From the IMG/VR virus record IMGVR_UViG_3300042301_002266, positions 1-64,000 of that record: DNA of 64,000 bases; one strand, written 5' to 3'. The DNA is from a virus. Made by a program: the position numbers and the translations under genes. The notes below the pieces were generated by a model. That model saw only the letters and a program-made list of their open reading frames with translations. It did no database searches and was not told where the DNA came from. Positions 8,583 through 16,932 of this stretch are shown here, piece by piece (the stretch's first letter is position 1; each line of letters begins with the position of its first letter).

Positions 8583-8918
8583 ATGTCAAAACCTAAAAAC
8601 AAAGTACAAGCAGTACAAAGCAATGCAGAATATGGAATTTATGTATGGCAACTGCCAAATGGATCTAACTTTCAAGACGATCAGGGTAATACTCTAAACG
8701 TACCTGCTCGCAAATATGATATTCAAAAGATGAAACAACTTGCAGATGCAGCAGCATACTGGGGCAAACCAGAAGGAAAAGCTGTGTTTATGCCAGGTGT
8801 TGGTAGGTCTTCTGATACTCAGGCTCAAGAAGATATTGATAGAATGGCAGAAGGTCTAACTCCATACGGAGACACAGATAACTGGAGAGAGGTGTTCCAC
8901 AATGCAAGAAATGCATGA
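8583..8918 (+). CDS. Conserved-looking hypothetical protein upstream of portal
   Basis: 111 residues, soluble and without obvious motifs. It has a YGIYVWQLPNGSNFQDDQGN stretch, then a helix (IQKMKQLADAAAYWGKPEG) and an acidic helical end. The gene overlaps the portal gene by 17 bases, so the two are probably translationally coupled, and it starts from its own leaderless promoter. The position just before the portal suggests a head-assembly role, but I do not recognise the family. Confidence 0.6.
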   Translation: MSKPKNKVQAVQSNAEYGIYVWQLPNGSNFQDDQGNTLNVPARKYDIQKMKQLADAAAYWGKPEGKAVFMPGVGRSSDTQAQEDIDRMAEGLTPYGDTDNWREVFHNARNA

Positions 8919-10473
8919 AATTAACGGTAGAGATATCGGAATGGACAGCGTAGCTAAGTCCAACTCTTTAATTGGAAACAATGAAGTGGATGAATTTGCA
9001 AAGAATCCAAATGAACTTATGAAGCTTGCTGGATTAGGTCACAACTTTAAAAGAAATGCTAAAAGAAAGCTTGAAAAAGCAGATCAAAACTCTTTAAATG
9101 GTGATGATTCAGAATCTAAGCAACTTATTCCAGATAAGTACGGCTATGGTCTTTTTGATGTTGTTGAACCACCATATAACTTAATTTCACTTTCTAGAAT
9201 TTATGAAGTATCCGCTGCAAACTTTGCTGCAATTAATGCAAAGGTAGCAAACATTGTTGGTCTAGGTTATAGCTTAGATCCAACCCTTCAAGTTTTACAA
9301 ATGCTTGAAGAAACAACAGACCCAGATCAGCTTGCTAGAAGAAGACGTAAGCTTGATAGAACAAAGCTTGAGATTGAAGAATGGCTAGAGTCAAGAAATG
9401 ATGAGGATACTTTTACCGCAACTCTTGTAAAAGCCTACATTGATAAAGAATCAACTGGAAATGGATACCTAGAAATTGGTCGCAAGGTAACAGGAGAAAT
9501 TGGTTACATTGGTCATATTCCAGCAGCAACTGTTAGAATTCGTAGACTTCGTGATGGTTTTGTTCAAATTGTAAACGGTAAGTCAGTATTCTTTAGAAAT
9601 TTTCAAGATCTATCTCAGCCAAATCCAATCGGTGTAGATGGTCGTCCAAATGAAATCATTCATCTAAAATCATACACTCCAACTAATACTTATTATGGAA
9701 TTCCTCCAATTGTTGCAGCAAAAAATGCAATGGCAGGTACTGAATTTGCATCCAGATTTAACCTTGAATACTTTGAAAACAAAGCAACCCCACGCTACAT
9801 TTTCTGGATCAAGGGAGCAAAGCTTTCAAAAGATGCTGAGGCAAAGTTATTTGAATTCTTCCAGAACAATCTTCGTGGGCAATCACACAGAACTTTAGTT
9901 ATCCCAATTCCTGGTGATGAAAATGGTCAAAAGATTGATGTAAAGATGGAAGCTGTAGAAAACGGAATTCAAGATTCTTCCTTTAATAACTATAGAAAAA
10001 CTAACTTAAGTGAAATCTTGATGGCACATAGAGTACCAATTTCAAAGGTTGGAACAGCCGAAAATATTTCTCTTGCAAATGCTCGTGAGGCAGATAGAAC
10101 CTTTAAGGATCAGGTTTGTCGTCCAGAACAGGATACTTTAGAAAAGTCTGTAAACAGAATTGTTTCAGAAAAAACAGATATGTTTAAGCTTAAGTTTAAT
10201 GAACTTACCCTTACAGATGAAGATACTCAGTCAAAGATTGATGAGCGTTATTTAAGAATGGGAGTCTATTTGCCTAATGAAGTTAGATCAAGAAAGGGCA
10301 TGACAGCACTACCATCTGGAGATGAACCAGTTCAATTAACTGCACAAGGTCAAGCAGAACAAAGAGCTCAGGCTAGTGGAAACAGGCTAAGAGATCAGCA
10401 ACGAGATGCTAATGCTGCAGACAGTGGAACAGGATCTAGAGTACCTCAAGGTGAAGGTAGACAACAAGCATAA
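8902..10473 (+). CDS. Portal protein (HK97/PBSX-type, Phage_portal)
   Basis: 523 residues. It forms the dodecameric ring at the capsid vertex for DNA packaging. Typical features: PYNLISLSRIYEVSAANFAAI near residue 90, a DKESTGNGYLEIGR stretch near 180 (the GN-Y-E-I hallmark), IPAATVRI, then EIIHLKSYTP followed by YYGIPPIVAAKNAM near 265, and RVPISKVG near 378. The C-terminal 40 residues are a Gln/Ala/Arg-rich tail. ATG 8902 has a strong GGAGAGAGGTG eight bases upstream, which favours it over the in-frame ATG at 8911. It is followed directly by the protease and capsid genes, as in HK97-type head operons. Confidence 0.9.
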   Translation: MQEMHEINGRDIGMDSVAKSNSLIGNNEVDEFAKNPNELMKLAGLGHNFKRNAKRKLEKADQNSLNGDDSESKQLIPDKYGYGLFDVVEPPYNLISLSRIYEVSAANFAAINAKVANIVGLGYSLDPTLQVLQMLEETTDPDQLARRRRKLDRTKLEIEEWLESRNDEDTFTATLVKAYIDKESTGNGYLEIGRKVTGEIGYIGHIPAATVRIRRLRDGFVQIVNGKSVFFRNFQDLSQPNPIGVDGRPNEIIHLKSYTPTNTYYGIPPIVAAKNAMAGTEFASRFNLEYFENKATPRYIFWIKGAKLSKDAEAKLFEFFQNNLRGQSHRTLVIPIPGDENGQKIDVKMEAVENGIQDSSFNNYRKTNLSEILMAHRVPISKVGTAENISLANAREADRTFKDQVCRPEQDTLEKSVNRIVSEKTDMFKLKFNELTLTDEDTQSKIDERYLRMGVYLPNEVRSRKGMTALPSGDEPVQLTAQGQAEQRAQASGNRLRDQQRDANAADSGTGSRVPQGEGRQQA

Positions 10474-10495
10474 CACTATAATAACAAATATGTTA

Positions 10496-10501
10496 TATAA
10501 T
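10496..10501 (+). promoter_or_regulatory. TATAAT -10 box ten bases before the protease start
   Basis: Perfect hexamer, with ATG at 10512. No SD is visible in the intervening bases, so the transcript would have a leader of only about four bases. Confidence 0.45.
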
Positions 10502-10511
10502 TAGAATTGTT

Positions 10512-12224
10512 ATGGTAGATTTACAAAAGGCATCCCTTACTACTAATGGTAATCAAGTTACTCTTACCATGCCTATCTCAAAGGTAGACGTAGAAAAAAG
10601 AATTGTTTCTGGCTTTGCAACCCTTGATAACATTGACCGTCAAGGTGATCGTGTTACAGCAGAAGCTTCACGAAAGGCATTTGAAAATTTCAGAGGAAAT
10701 GTACGCCTTATGCACCAGCCAATTCCAGCAGGTAAAGTTGTAAACTTTCGCACTGAAACATTTTTTGATCCAAACACAAACAAGCAATATAGCGGTGTTT
10801 ATGTAGATACATATGTTTCCAAAGGTGCACAAGAAGTATGGGAAATGGTTCTTGATGGAACCCTTACTGGATTCTCAATTGGTGGAAACGTAAAAGACTC
10901 AGAAAGCGTTCTTGATGGAGAATCAAAGAACAGCGTAAGAATTATCAAAGACTATGATCTAGTAGAACTATCATTAGTTGATTCCCCTGCAAATCACCTA
11001 GCAAATATTTTTTCAATTCAAAAAACAGACAGTGGAGATATCGCTACTGGAATTTTTAACAAGTCAAATATCCAAAATGTATTTTGGTGTGAAGTTGACG
11101 AACTAGCATACGTTGATGAAAATGAATCACACAAGTGTGCTAATTGCGATTCAGATCTAACCTCAATTGGTTGGATTGATGAGGTTTCTAAAGAAGATAT
11201 TGCCAAAGCAGTATTTTCTCTTATTCAAAAATCTAATGATAATGTCCTAACAAATGAAGAAACTCCAAATAAGTACCCAGAACAAAATGAACTAGAAGAT
11301 GAGCTATTAAAAGCAAAATATAAAGTTGGAGATTTTGTTCAATGGAACTCTTCAGGTGGTACCGCAAGAGGAAAGGTTACAAGAGTTGTAACTAATGGTA
11401 CAATAAAGGTACCCAACTCTGATTTCACTATTACTGGTACACAAGAAAATCCAGCAGTAGCTATTAGAGTTTACCAGAAGGATGGAAATTCTTGGAAACC
11501 ATCCGATACCACAGTAGGACATAGAATGAACACACTGAGATCTTGGGCAACAAAGGTTGCTAAATCTTTAGGTGTAACCACAGGTTTGCTACCATCAGAA
11601 GTAGTAAAAATGGCAGTTGACTTAGAATCAGTTGCCTACCAACAAAATGAAGGAGGTGTTGAAGTGGCTGAAAATACAGAGGTCGTAGAGACCAATGAAG
11701 ATATTATCAAGTCTGATGAAGTAGCTGAAGATGTTGTAGTTGATGAAGTTGTTGAAGAATCTGCAGAAATCGCAGAAGAAGCACCAGCAGAAGAAGCTCC
11801 AGTAGCAGAAGCACCAACAGAAGAATCTGTTGAAAAGTCTGATTCAGAAAATGTTGAAGCTACAGTAGCCTCCACCGATAACGGTGAGGTAACTGATATG
11901 GCTAAGGCTCTTGATGAGATTAAAAACTTCATTTCAGAAACAATTTCAACGAATACTGCAACAAATACAAATGCTATCAATGAGGTAGCAACATCTGTTG
12001 CAGAAGTAACAAAGGCTCTTGCAGATAAAAATGAAGAGTTAAACAAAGCTTTGGCTGATGTTAAAAGCACTTTGGAAAATCTAAATTCCAGAGTTGACTC
12101 GGTTGAGTCAGACACAGCCGTAAAGAAGTCTGGAGAATTGGAAAATGCTCCAGAACAGACTACCGTACTACGCAAGTCAGTATGGGGTGGACGCTTCCTC
12201 GGCTCCGCAGAATACCTAAATTAA
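10512..12224 (+). CDS. Prohead maturation protease fused to Tudor-like (DUF2945) domain and scaffold
   Basis: 570 residues in four parts. Residues 1-175 are an HK97/XkdF-type prohead protease (FATLDNIDRQGDRV; His68 in LMHQP; ELSLVDSP with Ser154). Residues 190-220 carry FWCEVDEL and KCANCD (Cys193, 209, 212), a possible small zinc knuckle. Residues 270-335 read KYKVGDFVQWNSSGGTARGKV and match the DUF2945/hypervirulence-associated Tudor-like fold. Residues 385-570 are acidic, then coiled-coil (LADKNEELNKALADVKSTLE), as expected of a scaffold. It would cleave scaffold and capsid delta regions during head maturation. Key observation: an internal in-frame GTG at 11664 with a perfect SD could make the scaffold separately. 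Confidence 0.85.
   Translation: MVDLQKASLTTNGNQVTLTMPISKVDVEKRIVSGFATLDNIDRQGDRVTAEASRKAFENFRGNVRLMHQPIPAGKVVNFRTETFFDPNTNKQYSGVYVDTYVSKGAQEVWEMVLDGTLTGFSIGGNVKDSESVLDGESKNSVRIIKDYDLVELSLVDSPANHLANIFSIQKTDSGDIATGIFNKSNIQNVFWCEVDELAYVDENESHKCANCDSDLTSIGWIDEVSKEDIAKAVFSLIQKSNDNVLTNEETPNKYPEQNELEDELLKAKYKVGDFVQWNSSGGTARGKVTRVVTNGTIKVPNSDFTITGTQENPAVAIRVYQKDGNSWKPSDTTVGHRMNTLRSWATKVAKSLGVTTGLLPSEVVKMAVDLESVAYQQNEGGVEVAENTEVVETNEDIIKSDEVAEDVVVDEVVEESAEIAEEAPAEEAPVAEAPTEESVEKSDSENVEATVASTDNGEVTDMAKALDEIKNFISETISTNTATNTNAINEVATSVAEVTKALADKNEELNKALADVKSTLENLNSRVDSVESDTAVKKSGELENAPEQTTVLRKSVWGGRFLGSAEYLN
11664..12224 (+). CDS. Putative nested in-frame capsid scaffold protein (internal start)
   Basis: The codon GTG at 11664 is in frame with the protease gene and sits five bases after AAGGAGGTG (11650-11658), the strongest Shine-Dalgarno match in the region. 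Initiation there gives 186 residues: an acidic Glu/Val/Ala-rich half and a coiled-coil half ending just before the capsid gene. This is the geometry of lambda C/Nu3, where a scaffold is made from an internal start of the protease gene. The alternative is a chance SD in a Gly-Gly-Val coding stretch. A second weaker internal start is ATG 11898 after GGTGAGG. Confidence 0.6.
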   Translation: MAENTEVVETNEDIIKSDEVAEDVVVDEVVEESAEIAEEAPAEEAPVAEAPTEESVEKSDSENVEATVASTDNGEVTDMAKALDEIKNFISETISTNTATNTNAINEVATSVAEVTKALADKNEELNKALADVKSTLENLNSRVDSVESDTAVKKSGELENAPEQTTVLRKSVWGGRFLGSAEYLN

Positions 12225-12251
12225 AAAGGAAAAGAAGGTGAAATAAATAAA

Positions 12252-13301
12252 ATGAGTGATATTATCGAAAAGGCTGCAGCAAGTGGTACAGTAATCTCTC
12301 CACTGGAATCCCCAGGTGCAATGACATCTTTTGATGTTAGCACAAACGAGGGTGGTGTACTTAACCCAGAGCAGTCACGTCAGTTTATCGACTATATTTT
12401 TGACGAGATGGTTCTCGCCAATGATGGTCGTAGAGTTGTAATGAGAGCAAATACAATGGAACTTGATAAGGTTCGTGTTGGTTCACGTCTTGTTGCTAAG
12501 GCAACACAGGCTGAGGATACAGGAAGCAATTCAGCTCCAGCGTTTACAAAAATCGAACTTACAACAACGAAGTTCCGTCTAGACTACGAACTTTCAACAG
12601 AATCCCTAGAGGATAACATTGAAGGTGAGCAGCTTGAGGATCACATCGTTCGCTTGATGGCAACTCAGTTCGGAAACGATCTTGAGGACATTGCTATCAA
12701 TGGTCGTCCAGCAACATCAGGAGATGGTTCTTACAATAACACCCTTGCAGGGTTCTATCGTCAGACACTTGATGCAACATATGCAGGAGCACACGAAGCT
12801 GCTGCTGCATCTGCAACAATGACCAACATTTGGGAGTCTACTCCTGAATCAAGCGATGGTTCAACAACGACACTTGGTTTGGACGCTATTGAAGCAATCT
12901 ACAATGCATTGCCTCGTAAGTTCAAGGCTCGCCGTCAGGACCTTAAGTTCTACATGAACAGCAAGCATCTATCAGAATTGCTTTCCGAGTTGAGAAACAT
13001 CGGAACAGTTCCAGATATGGTTGCTACCCGTGTAATCGATGGTGTAATTCCACAGGTTGGTGGATCCGCAGGTGCACAATACCTGATCTTCGGACTACCA
13101 GTTGTAGAAGTACCTTTGTATCCAGACAACTATGTTGATCTAACTCTACCAAGCAACAGAATCTGGGGCTTCCAGCGTGATGTAACCGTACATCGTGAAT
13201 TCAAGCCAAAGAAGGACACAGTAGAGTACACAGTATACGTCCGTATGGGTGTAGCAGTAGAAGAAAAGTCAGCGATTGCATACGCAACTCGTGCCAGCTA
13301 A
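12252..13301 (+). CDS. Major capsid protein (HK97 fold, XkdG-like)
   Basis: 349 residues. It lies straight after the protease/scaffold gene and is closed by a strong terminator, as expected for the most expressed head gene. The N-terminal arm (about 30 residues) precedes SRQFIDYIFDEMVLANDGRR. Then come TTTKFRLDYELSTESLEDNIEGEQLEDHI and FGNDLEDIAINGR, which fit the E-loop and spine helix of XkdG-type HK97-fold capsids. Codon use is visibly richer in C/G-ending codons than in neighbouring genes, as in highly expressed genes. GAAGGTG twelve bases before the ATG is a rather distant SD. Confidence 0.9.
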   Translation: MSDIIEKAAASGTVISPLESPGAMTSFDVSTNEGGVLNPEQSRQFIDYIFDEMVLANDGRRVVMRANTMELDKVRVGSRLVAKATQAEDTGSNSAPAFTKIELTTTKFRLDYELSTESLEDNIEGEQLEDHIVRLMATQFGNDLEDIAINGRPATSGDGSYNNTLAGFYRQTLDATYAGAHEAAAASATMTNIWESTPESSDGSTTTLGLDAIEAIYNALPRKFKARRQDLKFYMNSKHLSELLSELRNIGTVPDMVATRVIDGVIPQVGGSAGAQYLIFGLPVVEVPLYPDNYVDLTLPSNRIWGFQRDVTVHREFKPKKDTVEYTVYVRMGVAVEEKSAIAYATRAS

Positions 13302-13312
13302 TCTATCTATTA

Positions 13313-13350
13313 AAAACAGGGGCTGCTTCGGTAGCCCCTGTTTTACTTTT
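13313..13350 (+). terminator. Intrinsic terminator after major capsid gene
   Basis: A 14-bp stem (13313-13326 with 13331-13344, one G-U pair) closed by a TTCG tetraloop and followed by TTTTACTTTT. It is the clearest rho-independent terminator in the window. Confidence 0.88.
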
Positions 13351-13354
13351 AGTG

Positions 13355-13378
13355 TATAATTTATCATAGGAGGATTTT
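13355..13378 (+). promoter_or_regulatory. TATAAT promoter and strong SD for the post-capsid genes
   Basis: TATAAT at 13355-13360 lies just after the capsid terminator. AGGAGG then occurs with a five-base gap before the GTG start at 13379, so this is a conventional leadered start and transcription re-initiates here. Confidence 0.6.
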
Positions 13379-13801
13379 GTGTTTAACGATAAAACTGTTT
13401 ACGAATTAAAAAGCATCTGTATGATGTATGATATTGAATATCCAAAAACTGCTAAGAAAGCTGATATTATTAAGCTAATTAAAGAAGCAGGGATTACAGA
13501 AGAAAAATATGCAAAAGACCTTGAAGATGCATTTGGTATCAAAGAGGCAGAAAAAGTAGAAAAAGAAGTAGAAGTTGTAGAAAAGAAGCCAGTTGAGACT
13601 AAGACCGAAGAAAAGGTTGTACTAAAAATGGTATACCCAAGAGGTGCTTATAATGTTGGAAACGGAATTGTTTTTACAATAGACGAGCCTTTTAAGATGT
13701 TTTCAAGATCTGTTGCAGATGACATCTTAAGGAGAGCAAAAGACGAAGTAAGGGAGGCTACTCCAGAAGAAGTTGCAACATTCTATGGCGTTAATGTTTA
13801 A
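13379..13801 (+). CDS. Head-associated protein with N-terminal SAP/HeH-like domain
   Basis: 140 residues from GTG 13379, preceded by AGGAGG. Residues 4-38 (TVYELKSICMMYDIEYPKTA then KADIIKLIKEAG) have the helix-extended-helix pattern of SAP/LEM/HeH DNA-binding domains. A Lys/Glu/Val linker follows (residues 55-80). The C-terminal part contains VYPRGAYNVGNGIVFTID and a final helix. Such HeH-domain proteins are common between capsid and connector genes in phages, probably as head or head-tail components. The last base pair overlaps the next start (TAATG). Confidence 0.65.
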   Translation: MFNDKTVYELKSICMMYDIEYPKTAKKADIIKLIKEAGITEEKYAKDLEDAFGIKEAEKVEKEVEVVEKKPVETKTEEKVVLKMVYPRGAYNVGNGIVFTIDEPFKMFSRSVADDILRRAKDEVREATPEEVATFYGVNV

Positions 13802-14949
13802 TGAAAGAATACTTAAGAACCGAAGGTGATGCTGTAACCATTCCGTATACAGCACCATTAGGTACTGATGCGGTTGTTTTTAGTGTTTATGATCTTGATT
13901 TAGAAGAGTATGTTCAGTCCGATGAGTCATTGGCAAAAAGAGCAACTGTAACAGCAGCATCTGGTAATGGAACTATAATTACCTATACCGCATCAAATAC
14001 TTTTGCTGTTGGTGACACAGTTACCATCACTGGTCTATCAGTAACAACTGGACTTACTCTTAATAAAACAAATGTTGTAATTGCAACCAGATCAGATTCA
14101 CAATTTACAGTAACAGACTCAACAATTGGAACTTCTATAGCAACACAATCTGGTACAGCGTTGCAAACAACAAGTGATTTTGATTTAGTTTTAGATCAAG
14201 ATGTTACTACATATGATAGAAGATTAAGAATTGAGCTTCAAATTATTGATGCATCTTCATATACAGAAGATGAGATTTATGCAAGCATTATCAGACCATA
14301 TGCCACAACAACAGAACTGGCAGATTACGCTGGATTAGAAATCGTTAACGGCACTCCAGGCTTTGGTGAAATTACCGAAGCAGAACTAATAAAATTAGAA
14401 AGAAAAGCAAGGCTTTATATTAATTCAAGAATTAGTGACAGTTTTAATTTTAACTATAAAACAGTAGGTGTTCTAGGTCAAGGAACAGATGTACTTTATA
14501 TGGGACAAAGAATTCAATCTTTTGATAAAATAATTAAAGACGATGAAGTAATTTATGATATTACAGCAGATCCAGAAATTAATCTTTTAGATTATCCATT
14601 TGCTGTAACTAACGGAAAAAACTCTCTAAAGGTTGTTTGGGAAGGTGAAAACATTATTGAATGGTCTGACACTAGCGTTATTAATTCTTCAGGATACTTT
14701 GAAAGAAATAGTTTGTATCTAGTTCGTGGTGAGTACGGATGGAAGTATGTTCCAAATGATATTAATCAAGCCACACTAGAGCTTGTAAATGACATGATTT
14801 GTTCAGATTTTAATTATAGAAACCGTGGAGTAAAGTCTGTTAAAAACGATGCCTACACAATTGAGTTCCAGCCTGGAACAGGTATTGGAAGCATTTTAGT
14901 AGAATCACTAATTGCACCTTATAAAAGACTTGATCTTTGGGCGGTGTAA
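13801..14949 (+). CDS. Head-tail connector/adaptor protein with inserted beta-domain
   Basis: 382 residues. The C-terminal two thirds (IIRPYATTTELADYAG, then a helical ELIKLERKARLYINSRIS) resemble gp6/gp15-type connectors that dock on the portal. The N-terminal part carries an inserted module, residues 48-112, with TIITYTASNTFAVGDTVTI and TRSDSQFTVTDS. The same FCCH-like module occurs in at least three other virion proteins here (see findings). It lies second after the capsid, the usual place for the adaptor. Confidence 0.7.
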   Translation: MKEYLRTEGDAVTIPYTAPLGTDAVVFSVYDLDLEEYVQSDESLAKRATVTAASGNGTIITYTASNTFAVGDTVTITGLSVTTGLTLNKTNVVIATRSDSQFTVTDSTIGTSIATQSGTALQTTSDFDLVLDQDVTTYDRRLRIELQIIDASSYTEDEIYASIIRPYATTTELADYAGLEIVNGTPGFGEITEAELIKLERKARLYINSRISDSFNFNYKTVGVLGQGTDVLYMGQRIQSFDKIIKDDEVIYDITADPEINLLDYPFAVTNGKNSLKVVWEGENIIEWSDTSVINSSGYFERNSLYLVRGEYGWKYVPNDINQATLELVNDMICSDFNYRNRGVKSVKNDAYTIEFQPGTGIGSILVESLIAPYKRLDLWAV

Positions 14950-14952
14950 TAA

Positions 14953-15396
14953 ATGAGTTGTCTAGCTCATGCCTCATACACAATGAAGGCAGATATCTAT
15001 AGTCCTAGAAAAATACAGGATGTAAACAGTGGAACTTTTCAGAACATATGGACCTTAACATCTACGGTTGATTGTTTAGCCAAGGGTATAGTTAGAGATA
15101 CTATATCTCAAAACTCCAGTGCTGTTGATATCAAAAACTATTTAACTGCAGTTAGTAATATCGTAAAGGTAAGAACTGCAAATCCAATAAGCTCAGAAGA
15201 CAGAGTGGTTAACGTCAGGAATGCCTCAGGAACCATCTGGAGCGAATCTGGGGTCATTACAACAAGTGGTGGTGTTGAAGGAGCAACTATCTTTGAGCCT
15301 CGTGGTAGTACCCCAATTATTGATTTTGATGGTAAAGTTCTAGAATATGAAACAGTTCTTTACAGACAGGAAATCCAAACTCTGGAGACAGAGTAA
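14953..15396 (+). CDS. Putative head closure (neck) protein
   Basis: 147 residues, beta-rich, with ADIYSPRKIQDVNSG near residue 15 and VNVRNASGTIWSESG near residue 88. Length and order (adaptor, this protein, neck protein, tail terminator, major tail protein) match head-closure proteins that stop DNA leakage below the connector. No catalytic motif is seen. The assignment rests mainly on gene order. Confidence 0.55.
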   Translation: MSCLAHASYTMKADIYSPRKIQDVNSGTFQNIWTLTSTVDCLAKGIVRDTISQNSSAVDIKNYLTAVSNIVKVRTANPISSEDRVVNVRNASGTIWSESGVITTSGGVEGATIFEPRGSTPIIDFDGKVLEYETVLYRQEIQTLETE

Positions 15397-16124
15397 TGGC
15401 TAGAAGTATCAATACAGGACCTTTAAGGGCACTTGTAAAGCCTAAATCAAGAAAGCATATACGAACAGGCAACATAACAGAAAAAATCGCTGCTAGTGTT
15501 TTATTTAATTCAGAACTCATTAATAGAATAAATAATCAGGATAAGTCAAGAATTCAAGTAGCAGGGCTAAAAATGATTGCTACCTATTTTGAGGCATATG
15601 TAGATAACTTAGCAAGAATGAATCATTCTAAGTTTCATCATATTTATGAACCAGGAATGACGGGTATGAAAACAGGAAGACTTTTTGAGTCTTCAATAAC
15701 CTCATCTGCAATTAAACCAAACTTAGTATATAACTTTTTGCCATCAAGAGTTCCACCAGAAAGTGGATATGTTTTTAAAAACAAAGCATATGTCATGGAG
15801 AATCAAATACCTCTTACAATCACAGCCAGAAATGCTGAGTATCTTAGATTTGAATATGAGGGTGAATTCTATTCAAAGAAAACAGTATTTGTTGCAGAGC
15901 CTGGTGGATCAGATGTTGGTGGAGCATTCGTTGAAACATTTAATACATTCATGACTTCAATGGCAGGAGCAGCATTAGCTGACTTGTCATTCTTTGATAG
16001 AATTGAAAAAGGAATTTCAAATGAATCAAGAATTGCACTTGCTAGAGTTTCTGCTGGTAAAATAGAAGGTATGGCATCTGAAGCAGCAAAATCAGCAAAT
16101 AATATTGTTAGGAGATTAAAGTAA
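15396..16124 (+). CDS. Putative neck/minor head-tail joining protein
   Basis: 242 residues, sharing its ATG with the previous stop (TAATG). It has a basic N-terminus (RALVKPKSRKHIRTG), a helical core (AGLKMIATYFEAYVDNLARM) and a central PSRVPPESGYVFKNK stretch. The C-terminus is Ala/Ser-rich and helical. I do not recognise a named family. Position between head closure and tail terminator genes suggests a neck component. Confidence 0.55.
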   Translation: MARSINTGPLRALVKPKSRKHIRTGNITEKIAASVLFNSELINRINNQDKSRIQVAGLKMIATYFEAYVDNLARMNHSKFHHIYEPGMTGMKTGRLFESSITSSAIKPNLVYNFLPSRVPPESGYVFKNKAYVMENQIPLTITARNAEYLRFEYEGEFYSKKTVFVAEPGGSDVGGAFVETFNTFMTSMAGAALADLSFFDRIEKGISNESRIALARVSAGKIEGMASEAAKSANNIVRRLK

Positions 16125-16846
16125 TGACTTACAATAAGCTACCTATTCAATTAATAAATAAGTATATTTGGGATTTAGCAGCAGGTCTTGTAGATGGAAA
16201 TGTTGTTGATACTGGTGCAATAAACGTAGATAACTATTCTTTAAACGGAACAACATCAACTATTTCTGGAATAACATTTTCTGATGAGATATCCACAGTT
16301 ACAACAACTGAACCTCATGGAGTTATAGCCAACCAGCTATGTAAAGTATCTGGAGTAAATTCCTATTATGATAAGAATCATAGAGTTCTTTCAACGCCAA
16401 CACCAACAACCTTTACTATCGCTAGACCAGAACTAGGTTCAAATGCAGCAGGGGGAGGTACAGTCAAAGAAATAGGGCTATTCCCATTTTATCCAGTAGC
16501 AGAAAACTCTGGTGCAAATACAGACATTACACCATTCGTAATCTATGATTTCCTATTTACACCACCAAAAGATACTCAGTGGTTTATTGACTGTGAAAAA
16601 GCTGTATATACGATAGTAGGGGAGTTGCCTCAAATTTACTACTTTAGGAACTTTATCTACGAAACATTGAAAAAGTTTGATATTTCAGCTCAGGCAGTAA
16701 ATGAATATATTCAAGATGATGAGATTAAGTTCAAGTTTATCAAGTGTGAGCAATCAAACTATATGATTGATGAAAAAAGGGTTGATAGCTTTAAGCCTAA
16801 ATTTGTCACTTCTTTAATCTTAACTTACGATTATACTAAATCATAA
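16124..16846 (+). CDS. Putative tail terminator (tail completion) protein with beta-domain insert
   Basis: 240 residues, start overlapping the previous stop. The start (LPIQLINKYIWDLAAGLVD) and the C-terminal half (VIYDFLFTPPKDTQWFIDCE then EIKFKFIKCEQ) fit a small alpha/beta tail-terminator protein. Residues 45-112 contain the FCCH-like insert (STVTTTEPHGVIANQLCKVSG, F-T-I-A-R-P), shared with other virion genes. It lies directly before the major tail protein, as tail terminators usually do. Confidence 0.58.
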   Translation: MTYNKLPIQLINKYIWDLAAGLVDGNVVDTGAINVDNYSLNGTTSTISGITFSDEISTVTTTEPHGVIANQLCKVSGVNSYYDKNHRVLSTPTPTTFTIARPELGSNAAGGGTVKEIGLFPFYPVAENSGANTDITPFVIYDFLFTPPKDTQWFIDCEKAVYTIVGELPQIYYFRNFIYETLKKFDISAQAVNEYIQDDEIKFKFIKCEQSNYMIDEKRVDSFKPKFVTSLILTYDYTKS

Positions 16847-16853
16847 ACTTAAC

Positions 16854-16920
16854 TATGATACTATTAACTTGAGGAAGCAAGACCACAGCAAGTCATATAT
16901 CTAAAACATGACAGGAGGTG
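16854..16920 (+). promoter_or_regulatory. Candidate promoter and leader of the major tail protein gene
   Basis: TATGAT at 16854-16859 is a plausible -10 without a clear -35. The leader holds a five-base-pair hairpin (GTCAT 16892-16896 with ATGAC 16908-16912) and then AGGAGGTG at 16913-16920, fourteen bases before the ATG. That is a perfect SD at unusually long spacing. Confidence 0.4.
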
Positions 16921-16932
16921 TAAAAATACACT

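Noticed and set aside
11636-12175. Minus-strand frame of 179 codons
   Set aside because: It is the antisense of the acidic Glu/Val/Ala-rich scaffold, whose composition leaves the opposite frame open; no promoter or SD supports it.
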